This document shows positions 46,501-57,057 of a DNA stretch of 64,000 nt, piece by piece. The position numbers and the translations under genes are program-made. The number at the start of each line of letters is the position of its first letter. Position 1 is the first letter of the stretch. Source of the stretch: Elephas maximus indicus. Taxonomy: Eukaryota > Chordata > Mammalia > Proboscidea > Elephantidae. The notes below the pieces were generated by a model that saw only the letters and a program-made list of their open reading frames with translations, made no database searches and was not told the DNA's origin. The DNA lies in assembly GCF_024166365.1 (NCBI RefSeq), contig NC_064837.1:76379553-76443552 (forward strand), in the 5' to 3' direction.

Positions 46501-48293
46501 AAGGCTTGATTTTTCCATCTAAAACAAGGATTCTCAACCTGGGTTCTATAAATAGCTTCAGAGACCTATGAAAATATCATAAAGATTTTGTAAATGTTAG
46601 TGCAATGTTAGTACTATTTTTATCATACCCAAGTGACAAAAAAAAAAAAATTTTTTTAGGTGACCTACAGACTAGAAGGGAATCATAATAAGATCATTAC
46701 AGTTTATAGCCTATTCCTTATAATAATTATAATTTAAATATTGTATAATAAACAGGAAAGAATTGCATGCTGATCATTCCTGTTTTACCAAATAACATGA
46801 TTTTCATTTGAAAAGTCTTTCTCTGCACACCAGTGGCTAAATATTAAGAAATGTGAATAATTTGAATATTTGCATATCTATAACCTCATATCACACCTCA
46901 TTACTATAATCATGTGGTTCAGGATGGTAAAATCAGCTGTTTTAATCAATCAAGGAAAAAAGAAAAGCAAAACATCTCTGCTTTCAGCAAATCAATATAA
47001 AAAACCCAGCAAATCAATATAAAAACCAAATAATTCGTAGGATTTAAATTGAATTTTTAGGCTGCCTTTCCATACTCATTTTGAAAATGTTGTTTTCTTT
47101 AAAGATTAAAAGAATTAGCAGGAATATTGTACACTGTTCAAGGTAAAACATTCATAATAGTAAGCAAATAAACCGTATGCTATTAATATTGATTTGATCT
47201 GTAAGCTAAGAGGATAAAAGGAGTTTTAGAGGAAATGATCCTAATTAGGTAAATAGAAATTTCTCCTTTTTGGTTATAAAAATCCTAGGCAAAATGAAAT
47301 AAGCAGTGAAAATTTTTGCAGTAAAATTAGATTGTGAAGGCAGTCAGTCTCAATTAAAGTTGGTTGGAAAAAAACCTTTCGAAGTATTGAATCTGTTAAA
47401 ATCCAGAGAGAAATTTCAAATTTGATCCAATTAGTCCTCCTCTTTCCCCCCTTCAGTTTTTATTTGTTTCATTTGCCTGTCTAGTGGGATGAGAAAGTGC
47501 GATGGAATACGGGGATGACTTCATTATGTGCAACAGTCCCTATTAACTTGAGCGTAATGAAGTCCACAAAAACAGTGTTCACTTAATGAAATCAGAGGAA
47601 CCACTTTTTATCATTGAATTCTTTTTCCAGGCTTGCACACTGGAATGTGAAGGAAAACTGCCTTCTCTGAGAACCTGGGAAGCCTGCAAGGCGCTGCTGC
47701 AGCTGTCCAATCTGGAGCTTTCTCAAGATGGCGCCAACACCCTCCAAGAGAGCGGCAAACAGGAGGCGAGCCATTTGCTAGCCAAGAAGTATGGGGGCTT
47801 CATGAAGAGGTATGGAGGCTTCATGAAGAAAATGGACGAGCTTTATCCCTTGGAGCCCGAGGAAGAAGCAAATCAAGGGGAAACCCTTGCCAAGAGGTAC
47901 GGGGGCTTCATGAAGAAGGATGCTGAGGAGGACACCCTGGCCAACTCCTCGGATCTGCTGAGAGAGCTGCTGGGCACCGGGGAGAGAGGAGAAGGTGGCC
48001 CCCACCACGAGGGCAGTGACAACGACGAAGGAGTGAGCAAGAGATACGGAGGCTTCATGAGAGGTCTAAAAAGAAGCCCGCAGCTGGAAGACGAAGCTAA
48101 AGAGCTGCAGAAGCGATATGGCGGCTTCATGAGAAGGGTGGGCCGCCCTGAGTGGTGGATGGACTACCAGAAAAGGTACGGGGGCTTCCTGAAGCGCTTT
48201 GCAGATGCTCTGCCCTCTGACGAAGAAAGCGAGAGTTACTCAAAGGAAGTTCCCGAAATGGAAAAAAGATATGGAGGGTTTATGAGATTTTAG
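43374..48293 (+). CDS. PENK: Preproenkephalin-A, join(43374..43511,47631..48293)
   Basis: Precursor of the enkephalin opioid peptides, secreted through dense-core granules of neurons and chromaffin cells and acting on delta and mu opioid receptors. The spliced ORF is 266 residues (human is 267) and is intact. Residues 1-24 form a signal peptide ending TVQA. The synenkephalin domain follows with six cysteines (26, 30, 33, 48, 52, 65). Seven opioid units follow: Met-enkephalin at 100, 107, 136 and 209, the octapeptide YGGFMRGL at 185, Leu-enkephalin at 229, and the C-terminal heptapeptide YGGFMRF at 260. The BAM22 segment (209-230, containing RVGRPEWWMDYQ) is preserved. Units are bounded by dibasic prohormone-convertase sites. 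One oddity is that the first unit is preceded by Lys-Lys (98-99) rather than the Lys-Arg of human. The acidic spacer 143-182 is one residue shorter than in human and glycine-rich. The start is the first ATG of the mRNA, three bases into exon 3. Confidence 0.97.
44164..44328 (+). mobile_element. AfroSINE in PENK intron 3, near consensus
   Basis: tRNA-related head with recognisable A-box (TGGCGTACTGGTTAAG) and B-box (AGTTCGAATCC) parts, then the Afrotherian-specific body and the terminal ATGAGTCGGAATCGACTCG segment. Flanked by an 11-bp direct repeat TTTTGTAATAC (44153-44163 and 44329-44339). It appears to be the least diverged AfroSINE in the window, so probably a recent insertion. Confidence 0.93.
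44480..44610 (+). mobile_element. MER5-like hAT (Charlie) remnant
   Basis: Contains the recognisable string around CCAGAATCTCCAGATTCAGG followed by TTTTAACTAACTCCCCAAATG, typical of the non-autonomous MER5A family. Diverged and incomplete. Confidence 0.5.
45825..45990 (+). repeat. L2/MIR-like remnant
   Basis: AATAAATATTTGCTGAGTTT, then a CTTGGTTCTGCAGAGGATGC-type segment, resembling an L2 3' end followed by decayed sequence. Weak. Confidence 0.3.
46638..46657. repeat. A13-T7 insertion-like tract
   Basis: Thirteen A followed directly by seven T, bracketed by GTGAC (46633-46637) and GTGAC (46660-46664). It resembles two similar tracts inside L1 #4 (57,698 and 58,978). Confidence 0.7.
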
Positions 48294-48612
48294 TATTCTT
48301 TCTCCTCAGAGACCCCAGGCCCCAGCAAGCCTTCCTCTGTCCCCTATGAGAGACTGCCTCATTGACTGTGTTTGGCTGTCTTGTGTTGCTTGCAGTGTAT
48401 TTTGCCCTCGATAGTCTGCCTAACTAGAGGACCTGAAAGATGCCACTTCAGGTTCTGTGCTCTTTTTAGTCTCTAAGCGCAGTATTGGTCTATTGCAGCT
48501 ATTTGGTTTTCATGCTAAAATGAATTTTGTTACCTTGTCCTTTATTTTTGACGAACATCAATAAATGCTTACTTGTATATAGATACAATAAACCCACAAC
48601 CCTAACTGCATA
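47631..48612 (+). other. PENK: PENK exon 4 (all opioid peptides and 3'UTR)
   Basis: Begins after TTTTTCCAG in phase 0 with Ala-Cys. Coding runs to TAG at 48291-48293, with 220 codons and no disruptions. Opioid units start at 47790, 47811, 47898, 48045, 48117, 48177 and 48270. The 3'UTR is about 320 bp with poly(A) signals at 48560 and 48587. Confidence 0.95.
48560..48592 (+). promoter_or_regulatory. PENK: PENK polyadenylation signals
   Basis: Two AATAAA hexamers at 48560-48565 and 48587-48592. Cleavage is expected within about 10-30 bases of the second, near 48612. Confidence 0.85.
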
Positions 48613-48954
48613 ATGTTCTTATGAGTCTTTTCTTTTCCACGGCCCTCAATTGCCTTTGGATTTCCATAGTAAATCCTAGACTCAGAGACAGTAAAACCAT
48701 CTGTTAACAGGAAACCACTGGCCTCCTTTTCCTCCCACAGCTGAGGCTGCAAACACATTTTTTTAATGCCATTGCTTATATACCAAATTTCAGGTTTGTA
48801 AACTCATTGGAGCACAATAGAATATATTTGCACTCTCATTTCTGGAAATCGGATACATGAAGAGAAAGCAAAGTCTAATAAAGGAACTAGCTGTGTCTTC
48901 CTAGGTAAGAAACCCTGTCCATACAATTTTGTACGTCTCTTTTCTTTAGCAAAG
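48613..48954. other. Sequence downstream of PENK
   Basis: Unique, nothing recognised. Confidence 0.5.
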
Positions 48955-49120
48955 TACTTTAGGAAATTGAAGATAATTTAGCCCCATTTTACAAATGAAG
49001 AAACTGGAGCTCAGAAAGGTTATGTGCTTGGCATAAAGTTGCCCATCAATTGAAGAATATAAATGGGATTAAAACTCCAAACTTCCTGTTCCCAGTCAAT
49101 GTCCTTTGCACTATACTTCC
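48955..49120 (+). mobile_element. MIR remnant
   Basis: CCCATTTTACAAATGAAGAA, ACTGGAGCTCAGAAAGGTTA and the distal CTTCCTGTTCCCAGTCAATG follow the MIR order. Confidence 0.75.
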
Positions 49121-49129
49121 CTATCTCCC

Positions 49130-49260
49130 CCCAAGTCACTACTAAGAACTGGAAGAACTTGGATTATATCTTGTTCATCAGGTGCAACCCTGCACTAGGG
49201 ATATAATGAGTCCTCCAGTATTTGATGAATGGCTAGATGAGTGAATTGATGAAACATTGT
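49130..49260 (+). repeat. L2-like 3' end
   Basis: CAACCCTGCACTAGGGATAT, then TATTTGATGAATGGCTAGATG, similar to L2 termini. Confidence 0.4.
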
Positions 49261-51164
49261 AGCTAGAGAATAAGGAAACCTATTGTGAGAGGTTTTTATA
49301 GTTAATACTAGATTTAGAAGGCAAATTCCCATCACACAAGGAAGTTGTGACTACATCATATTAATTAAACTATTTGGGATAACATTCAGGTACCAGAAAC
49401 ATAACATTTGTTTTTCTAATTGAAACAACCTGCAGGTCAATCCCCACCAACTACCTCATTCTTCCAGAAAGAACCCCCACCAACCTTCTCCATTCTGTTC
49501 TCCAAAATAAAAATCAGAGCTTAACAATTCAGGAATATTAAGGGTCTCCGCTCTTCAGGCGCTCACAGTCCAACCCCCTGTGTTTGAATCTGATAAGAGA
49601 GCTCCCCTGCCTTCAGCCATCCTCTCTTTCTCCATCCCTGGCCATCTGATCTGTGCAAGGCCACTCACAGGACTGCACCACCATCTACCTGCCTAACCCT
49701 TGCTAAACCAGTTTTCCTTCCAGATGGAGCCTGGGAGCCCGCCTCCTTTTGAACTAGAGACTCAAGTAATGTGTTTGAAGCAGATCAAGAAGGTGATAGA
49801 CGGCAACTGTGCTTGGAATCGGTATCAGCAAACAGTAAAGAGTGATGGGGACTGTGGTCAAGTGGAGATAGTTGGTCTCTATTCAGCTTTAGCCAGTGGC
49901 TGCCCTTGGAGACAACTGCCCAGCTTTGCCAAACTTTCCCCAAAAAAGCCTGAAGCCCTTAATTTTATGATCATATTCAATGTTTTTAATTTTGTGATTG
50001 CTTCCATTTAAAACAGAGTATGGGCCAAATACAAACACATCTCCAGGTTAGCTTTGGGGCTAGTCTTTGGGGTGAGAGGAAGTCACCTAATTCTCTCTCC
50101 TGGAGCAAAGGAATCCCACATCTTGGAAACATGAATCCACCCTTGAGAGGGTAAAGGGGAAATGCACTTGTTCCTTCCTGATAAGGGTACACCCGAAAAA
50201 AAATACAATTGTGTAATCAGATGAATCCATTGCTTTTCAAATCAAGCGGAGTTCTCTACCAAGGAGCAATTCTTTTCTATTTCATGGTAGCTGGTAGCCG
50301 GGGCTAAGGTCCTAGTTGTGGTTAACAAACAGTTGTCTTTTCTGAATTCCTCATGTGATCCAGGCTCAGGCTTAGTGCAGAGCTTTCCCAGGCTTCTGAG
50401 TCTTCTGAACCTCTATTTCACAACCCATAGCCTACACTGAGAGACCAGCAAAGTCTGGTTCATGTGTGTGTCCTCATCTTCCCCAAGCCAGGTGCCTTCT
50501 GGAAGCTAGAAGATGCTCCATCAATATTTAGGGAGGGAGGAAAAAAGGAGAGGGACAGGGAAAACCAGGAAAGGAGTGGAGAAGCGAAAAGAACGTCAGA
50601 AGTGATGGCTCCTCCCTTCTGGGCCCAGGGGATTGCGATGCTGCCTACATATGCACAGAACCGAGCTCAGCAGTAGGTGCAGGCAGTCGTCCACAGACCT
50701 GGCCTGAGGGCTGTCTAGGTTCCCTTTTTCCCTACATGGTTCCCGCCCTGTCAGCCTCGAATCTGAAATTCAACCCTTGAATTTCACTCCCTTAACTATT
50801 AAAGGCTTTGATGTTTTCAGAAATGTCTTATGAGTTCTGAGCACCACTTGCTTAGAGTCATCTGGGATGCTACTGTATATGCAGATGCCCTCACTCACTC
50901 TGCACAAATGCCCCGGGTTTCTTCTACACAGAGAGGACCAGGTGCACTGAATGCCGCTGTCGGCTTAAGAGGCTCTCCAAGAAAAAGTATGTGCTAAGTA
51001 TACTCCATATTAACTGCAGGGGGCACTGCAGCTCCACCTGTGCCTTTTCCCAGTAATTGGGCTCCTTCAGCCCCTCATTTCCACTAAGGTGGGCCCTCCC
51101 AATTCCATCTCTAAATCTGCATCCTCCTCTTGGTTCCTTCTGAGAATTAACACGTGTCAACTCT
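49261..51164. other. Intergenic, no gene recognised
   Basis: Unique sequence. The 103-codon ORF at 49700-50011 has no family signature. Confidence 0.55.
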
Positions 51165-51255
51165 GGGGCCAGGCTGATTGACATTCCAGCTCTACTGTTT
51201 ACTAGCTGTGTGAACTTAGGCTTTCTCAGCCTCAGTTTTCTTATCTGTACCTCAT

Positions 51256-51461
51256 TGTTGTTGTTGTGTGCCATCAAGTTGATTTCAACTCATATGGACC
51301 TCAGATGAGAGAGGAGAACTGCCCCCATAGGGTTTCCGAGGCTGTAATCTTTACAGAAGCAGGTCACCAAACCTTTTATCCAGCAAAGCAAATGGTGGAT
51401 TCCAGCCACAGACCTTTCAGTTACCAGCCAAGTGCTTAACCATTGTGCCACCAGGGCTCCT
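51256..51461 (-). mobile_element. AfroSINE with (TTG)n end
   Basis: Inverse orientation, beginning TTGTTGTTGTTGTGTGCCATC, the same tail type as the RTE copies. It ends in the tRNA-like CATTGTGCCACCAGGGCTCC. Confidence 0.9.
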
Positions 51462-51477
51462 TCCATACCTCATTAAA

Positions 51478-51625
51478 CCCATTGTCATTGAGTGAATTCC
51501 GACTCATAGTGACCCAATAGGCAGTACAACTGCCACGTAGTTTCCAAGGAGCACCTGTTGGATTTGAACTGCCAACCTTTTGGTTAGCAGCTATAGCACT
51601 TAACTACTATGCCACCAGGGCTTCC
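51478..51625 (-). mobile_element. AfroSINE with 16-bp target duplication
   Basis: Inverse orientation. Flanked by a perfect TCCATACCTCATTAAA at 51462-51477 and 51626-51641. It inserted right beside the previous SINE. Confidence 0.94.
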
Positions 51626-51700
51626 TCCATACCTCATTAAAGGAGGTTGTAATAAGTAAATATGTTAACTTGTGTAAACTGCTTAAACCAGGCCAGCAAT

Positions 51701-52070
51701 CAGCCCTTTGCAAGGCTTAGCTGCTGCTGCTTAGTGGCCAGCTCCTCTGACGGGATTTTTTCTGGTGGGTTCTCCTGCTCCCACCCCACTTCGCCCTGGT
51801 TCTTTCAAGGATGAGCTCCTATGTGCGAACCTCAGTCCTGGTCTGAGCCTGATAAGGCCCAGACCAGAGGGTATTTCTCCTAAGGATTATATCCCAGCAG
51901 ACAGAAACTACTTGCAGAGCCATTAATACTCATCTTCACTTTCTCAATTTTCTAGAAAAATATGTAAAACCTGTGTGATCAAAACGTTATCAAAAACATT
52001 GAGCTACAAAGATTTCTTCTCATAGGAAGATATGGATAAGGAGTAAAAATTTGAATGCAAGTGTATGAAG
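51701..52070. other. Intergenic, nothing recognised
   Basis: Unique sequence leading to a 26-base poly(T) run at 52071-52096. Confidence 0.5.
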
Positions 52071-52096
52071 TTTTTTTTTTTTTTTTTTTTTTTTTT
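52071..52096. repeat. Poly(T) run, 26 bases
   Basis: Uninterrupted T run. Possibly the tail of a minus-strand retroinsertion, but no body is recognised beside it. Confidence 0.85.
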
Positions 52097-52299
52097 GGCT
52101 TGAAATGTACACAAACGCAAGTGAAGCAATTCATTCAACAAATGAAAGAAGCCAGGTATGCAACTATCTAGTGGAAGGGTGTTCCAGAAGTAAGGAAGAG
52201 CAAGTTTTTGAAGATCCAAAATGTGGAGGCCATGGAAAGAGCTTTGAGTTTTATTCTAAAAAGGTGATAGAAAATGATTTGAAATTAAGTAGAAACATA

Positions 52300-52367
52300 C
52301 ATTATGTTTTTGCATCTAGCTGTTTGGCTCAAAATTATGTTTCCAAGATTCATCCATGTCGTTGCAT
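52300..52367 (-). mobile_element. Short old-L1 3' fragment
   Basis: TTTCCAAGATTCATCCATGT and CGTTGCATT are the reverse complement of a distal L1 ORF2 segment. Confidence 0.5.
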
Positions 52368-52555
52368 TTTGTTGTTGTTAGTTGCTGTGCTGTCAGCTCA
52401 GACTCTTGGCAATCTCGCGTGTAACAGAAGGAAACATTGCCCAGTCTTGCACCATCCTCATGATTGTTGGTATGTTTGAGTCCATTGTTGCAGATATTGT
52501 GTTAATCCCATCTCTCAAGGGTTTCGCTTGTTTTCACTGACTCTACCAAACATGG
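52368..52555 (-). mobile_element. RTE LINE #4, 3' fragment
   Basis: Begins TTGTTGTTGTTAG and follows RTE #1 position by position (CATTGCCCAGTCTTGCACCAT, CCATTGTTGCAGATATTGTG). About 190 bp of the 3' end. Confidence 0.85.
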
Positions 52556-52679
52556 GTGCAAAATATTTATGCACCACCAAGAATGGCAGACAGGGAGTAT
52601 GAGAAGGCAACTTAACAAAGCTCCCAAAGGGAGACAGAGCACCCAGTAACCAGGGATACATGCTTTTCTACCCCCATCC

Positions 52680-54060
52680 TTCTTCCCTCTACACAGCCAC
52701 TGCCACTTTCCAATGGGCCATGGTGACTCACTGGGAGAGTCAACAGCTCACTGCTGCCTGTATCGGCCCTTCTCCCACCACTAGGATCGTTCAGAGCCAT
52801 TTTTTTTCTTTTGTTATTATTATTATTATTATTTGCTTTTTTGTTTGTTTCTTCTCTCTCTCCCTTCCTTCCTTTCCTTTCTTCCACCCAGGTAGTCCCG
52901 TGTAAAGTCCCTGCCCCTTCTTGATGGGCCGTGCCACACCGCTTGACTAGAGAGCCACCTCCCCAGATCCATGCCATCCCCACTGGCCAGCTCCCTCAGC
53001 ACCATATTTTGTTTGTTTGTTTTGGTTTTTCTTTGTTGTTTCTTCTCTCTTGTGCCCTTCCTTCCTTTTCTGTTTCCCACTCACCTAGGCCTGTGCACTG
53101 CCCCCACTCCTTGTCAAAAGGCCTTACTCTACTGTTCATCTAGAAAGGCTCCAGCACACGGCCTCCCCAGGCCTGTGCTTCCCCCACCAACCAGATCCCT
53201 CAGGGCCATACTTGTTTAATTTGTTTGCTTTTTTTCTGTTCCTTCTCTCTCTCTCTCCCTTCCTATCCTTTCTCCCACCACCTAGCCCTATAAGCCACTC
53301 CTGCCCCTTCTTGAAGGGCCATGTTGCACCTCTTGCCAGGGAGTCACGGACACAGGGTCACCCTGGGTTTGCACCACTGTCACGGACCAGCTCCCTCAAG
53401 GCCATTTTGTTGTTGTTGTTGGCTTGTTTGCTTTTGCTTTTTTTCTTCTCTCTCTCTCCCTTCCTTCCTTTCCTTTCTCCTACCCACCTACCCTGTGAGC
53501 CTCCATCCCCTTCTCAACAGGCTGTGTTATACTTCTCAGCCAGAGAGCCTCTGGCACGCAACCTCCCTGAGTCTATGCCACCCCCACAGGCCAGCTCCCT
53601 CAGCTCTATATTTTTTACTTCTCTTTCCCTTTCCCCTTCTCCTTTTTCCTTCTCCCTCCAATCTAGGGCCTCTGCTGCTTCCGTCCCTTCCTGACTGACC
53701 TTGCTGCACCGCCCAGTGAGAGAGATATCAGCTTGCCACACCCCTATTCCACCCTGCCCCCAATGGCTGGCTCCCTCAGTACCACATTTATTTTGTTGTT
53801 GTTGTTGTTTTAAAGTCTATTTTATCTGAGATTAGTATTAGTATTTATTTTTTATTGTTGTTTGTTTCCTCTCTCTCTTTCCCTCCTTTACTTTTCTTTC
53901 TCCTACCCACCTAGCTCCATGCACTGCCCACACCCCTTCTCAACAGGCTGAGCCACACTGCTTGGCTAGAGAGCCACTGGAACTCTGGCACACTTGCCAG
54001 GTCTTCTACTCCCCACCTAGCAAATCCTACTGTACAGCCATTTTATTTACCTTTTTATTT
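52680..54060 (+). repeat. About 205-bp tandem monomers, 5' array of L1 #4
   Basis: A recurring unit includes a T-rich stretch, TTCTCTCTCTCCCTTCCTTCC, a (C)ACCTAG block, CTGCCCCTTCT, AGAGAGCC, and CAGCTCCCTCAG. The TCAG anchor recurs at about 52791, 52996, 53200, 53396, 53600 and 53776, giving steps of 205, 204, 196, 204 and 176, with a more diverged unit after. The array is followed immediately by L1 sequence on the same strand. Confidence 0.88.
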
Positions 54061-54399
54061 TACTTCTTGCCTTTTATTTAATTCTGTTTCTCTTCTTTCT
54101 CTCACCCATTTAGCCTGCCTATCTGCACTGTGTGCTGAGCACCACGCCCATGAGAAGCACCAGCATGGACCATTGAACCCTGCCCTGCACTGTGCCCCAG
54201 CCCCACCCCAACAGCCCCAGTACATGCCACAAATGATCCATCCCTGCCCCTTCTGGACCTACCTTGCTGTACCATAGCTGAGCAACCACCCTGCCCACAT
54301 GGACAATGTGGTGAGAAGTATCATGTCCACAGATGAGCAAGCCACAAAGCACGCCCAGCCCACCTGTCCAGAAGTAATCAAATAAAACAAAAAGCAGGA

Positions 54400-55000
54400 A
54401 AAACACAGATAAAACAATGGAAGAACTCAAGAAAATAAGACAGGAACAAAATGTCAAAATAAACAAACAACTAGAAATCATATAAAAACAGCAATTAGAA
54501 ATCCAAAAGATAAATAACAAGATCTCAGAAATGGACAGCGCACTAGAAAGTTTTAGGAGCAAATTTGAAACAATGGAAGATAGGATCAGCAAAACTGGAT
54601 AAAATTTTGGATAAAACTTTGATGAAAAATTGGAGAAAAGGATGAAGAAAAATGAGGAAACTCTGAGAATAATGTGGGATATAATCAAAAGCAAAAGTTT
54701 GCATATGATTGGGAAACAAAAAGTAACATCCAAAGGGGAAACAATAAAATGAAGCTCTGATTATTCAGTAGAAACCATACAGGTAAAAAGGCAATGGGAT
54801 GACATATATAAAACCTTAAAAGAAAAAAAAAAATTGCCAACCAAGAATAACACATTCTGCAAAACTCTCACTCAAATATGATGGCAAAATTAGGACATAT
54901 CCAGTACACAGAAATTAAGGGAATATGCAAAAACCAAACCAAATTTACAGGAACTATTAAAGGGAGTTCTTCGGTTAGAGAACCAACAACATCAGAGAAC
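54400..55000 (+). pseudogene. L1 #4 ORF1 remnant
   Basis: Coiled-coil-like codons (GAACTCAAGAAAATAAGACA), then GCAATGGGATGACATATAT and the C-terminal TTCTGCAAAACTCTCACTC region are homologous to ORF1 of L1 #1-#3. Frames are shattered and the N-terminal part is not recognisable. Confidence 0.7.
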
Positions 55001-57057
55001 AACCTGCATCTAGGACACAGGACAGCATCAGCCAAGTACCAAACTAGGTAATGAAATCACAAGGATAAGACAAAACTAAAACATTTGCAACAGGGAACTA
55101 GAGAGGTCAATCTGTAATTGACAACAACATCAGAACAATAAGAGGGAATAAACGGTGTAGGTATAGAACTTCAAATGGAGAGGAAATCAAATAATAAAAG
55201 ACTGGTTTTAACTTAGGAAGGTAGGGGTAAATTTCCAGGTAACCACCAAGAGGTTTAACAAACCTATTCATCAAAACAAAGAAGAAAAACAGCAACAAAA
55301 AAGAACAGGAGTGGCAATACTAATCTCAGATAAAATAGACTTTAAAACAAAATCCACCATGAAAGACAAGGAAGGACATTATATGATGATTAAAGGCACA
55401 TTCCACCATGAGGACATAACTATAATAAATATCTACACATCCAACGATAGGCTCCAAATACATAAAACAAACTCTAGCAGCACCGAAAAGAAAAATTGTC
55501 AGTTCCACAATAATAGTAGGAGACTTCAACACATCACTTTCAGTAAAGGACAGAACATCTAGAAAGAAACTCAACAAAGATACATAAGATGTAAATGCCA
55601 CAATCAACCAACTTGACTTCATAGACATATATAGAACACTCCACCCAACAGCTGCGAAGTGTCTATTCTTTTCCAATGCACATGAAACTTTCTCCAGAAT
55701 AGACCACATCTTATGCCACAAAGCAAATCTCAACAAAATCCAAAACACTGAGATAATACAAAGCATCTTATCTGGTTACAACACCATAAAACTAGACATT
55801 AATAACAGGAAGAGCAAGGGAAAAAAAATCAAATACATGGAAACTGAATAATACCTTGCTTAAAAAACACTGGGTAATAGAAGAAATCAAAGATGGAATT
55901 AAAAAATTCCTATAATCAAACAAAAATGAAAACACATCATACCAAAACCTATGGGACATAGCAAAAAAAGTGCTCAGAGGTCAATTTATAGCAATAGATA
56001 CACACATCAAAAAAGATGAAAGGGACTAAACCAAAACATGACCTATACAACTCAAACAAATAGAAAAAGAACAGCAAAGAAGCCCACAGCCATCAGAAAA
56101 AAGGAAATAATAAAGATCAGAGCAGAAATAAATGAAATAGAGAATAGAAAAACAATAGAAAGAAATCAACAAAATCAAAAGTTGCTTATCTGAAAGTCTC
56201 AACAAAATAAACAAACTACTTTCCAAATCGACAAAAGAAAAACAGAAGAGGACACAAATAACCCAAATAAGAAATGAAATGGGGGACATTACAACAGACC
56301 TAACTGAAATGAAAAGGATCATAACAGACTACTATGAAAAACTATACTCCAACAAATTTGAAAACCTAGAGGAAATGGACACATTTCTAGAAACGCACTA
56401 CCTACCCAAACTAACAGAAACCAAGGTCAAAAATTTGAATAGACCTATAACAAGAGAAAAGATTGAAAAGGTGAAAAAAAAAAAAAACAGTAAAAAACTC
56501 CAAACAACAACAAAAAAGCCCTGGCCCAGATCTCTTCACTGGAGAATTCTACCAAACATTCAGAGAACAGCTTACACTAGCACTACTCAAACTATCTCAG
56601 AACATAGAAAAGAAAGTAAGAAAGTGATACTTATGAATTCATTCTATGACAACAGGGTAACCCAGATTTCAAAACTAGGTAAAGACATAACAAAAAAAGA
56701 AAATTAGAGACCAATTTTTCTCATGAATATAGATGCAAAAATTCTCAACATTAACTGTAGCCAATAGAATTCAGCATCATATAAAAAATAACAGTAACAA
56801 TGCACTCAGGCCAAGTGGGATTCATACCAGGTATACAAAGATGATTCAACATTAGAAAATCAATCAGCATAATCCACCACATAATTAAAACAAAAGGAAA
56901 AAAAATCAGATGACATTTTCAATTTACGCAGAAAAGACATTTGATAAAGTCCAATACCCATTCCTGATAAAAACTCTCAATAAAATATAGAAGGGAAATA
57001 TAAAGTATAGAAGGGAAATTCCTCAATATAATAAAGGGCATCTATACAAAACCAATA

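Larger units (their letters stand above)
43641..47630 (+). other. PENK: PENK intron 3 interior
   Basis: Large intron (43512-47630) that becomes AT-rich after the CpG island. It holds one AfroSINE (44164-44328), a MER5-like remnant, an L2/MIR-like remnant near 45,830, and a poly(A)-poly(T) insertion at 46,638. A short direct repeat of about 20 bp lies near 46,986-47,026. No coding sequence was recognised in the rest. Confidence 0.8.
42697..48612 (+). other. PENK: PENK gene (transcription unit, four exons)
   Basis: Gene span built from splice signals and the known four-exon layout of mammalian proenkephalin genes. Exon 1 runs from about 42697 to 42756 (donor GTGAGG), exon 2 is 42832-42899 (acceptor CTCCAG, donor GTGAGT), exon 3 is 43371-43511 (acceptor CCTTTAG, donor GTGAGT), and exon 4 is 47631 to about 48612 (acceptor TTTTTCCAG). 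Introns are 75, 471 and 4,119 bp. Exon 3 is 141 bp, the size I recall for the human gene. The transcription start is inferred from the TATA-like element at 42665 and may be off by several bases. The 3' end is placed after two AATAAA signals. Neither 5'UTR exon contains an ATG, so no upstream ORF competes with the start codon. Confidence 0.95.
51165..51700 (+). mobile_element. MIR split by two AfroSINEs
   Basis: Left half TCTACTGTTTACTAGCTGTG to TTTTCTTATCTGTACCTCA. The right half resumes after the SINEs as GAGGTTGTAATAAGTAAATA and GTAAACTGCTTAAACCAGGCC. Together they form one MIR core. Confidence 0.7.

Noticed and set aside
49700-50011. 103-codon ORF downstream of PENK
   Set aside because: No recognisable domain, no splice or promoter context, and within the length expected by chance.
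52612-53741. Several ORFs of 75-160 codons rich in Ser, Leu, Pro and Phe
   Set aside because: They are translations of the pyrimidine-rich L1 monomer array.
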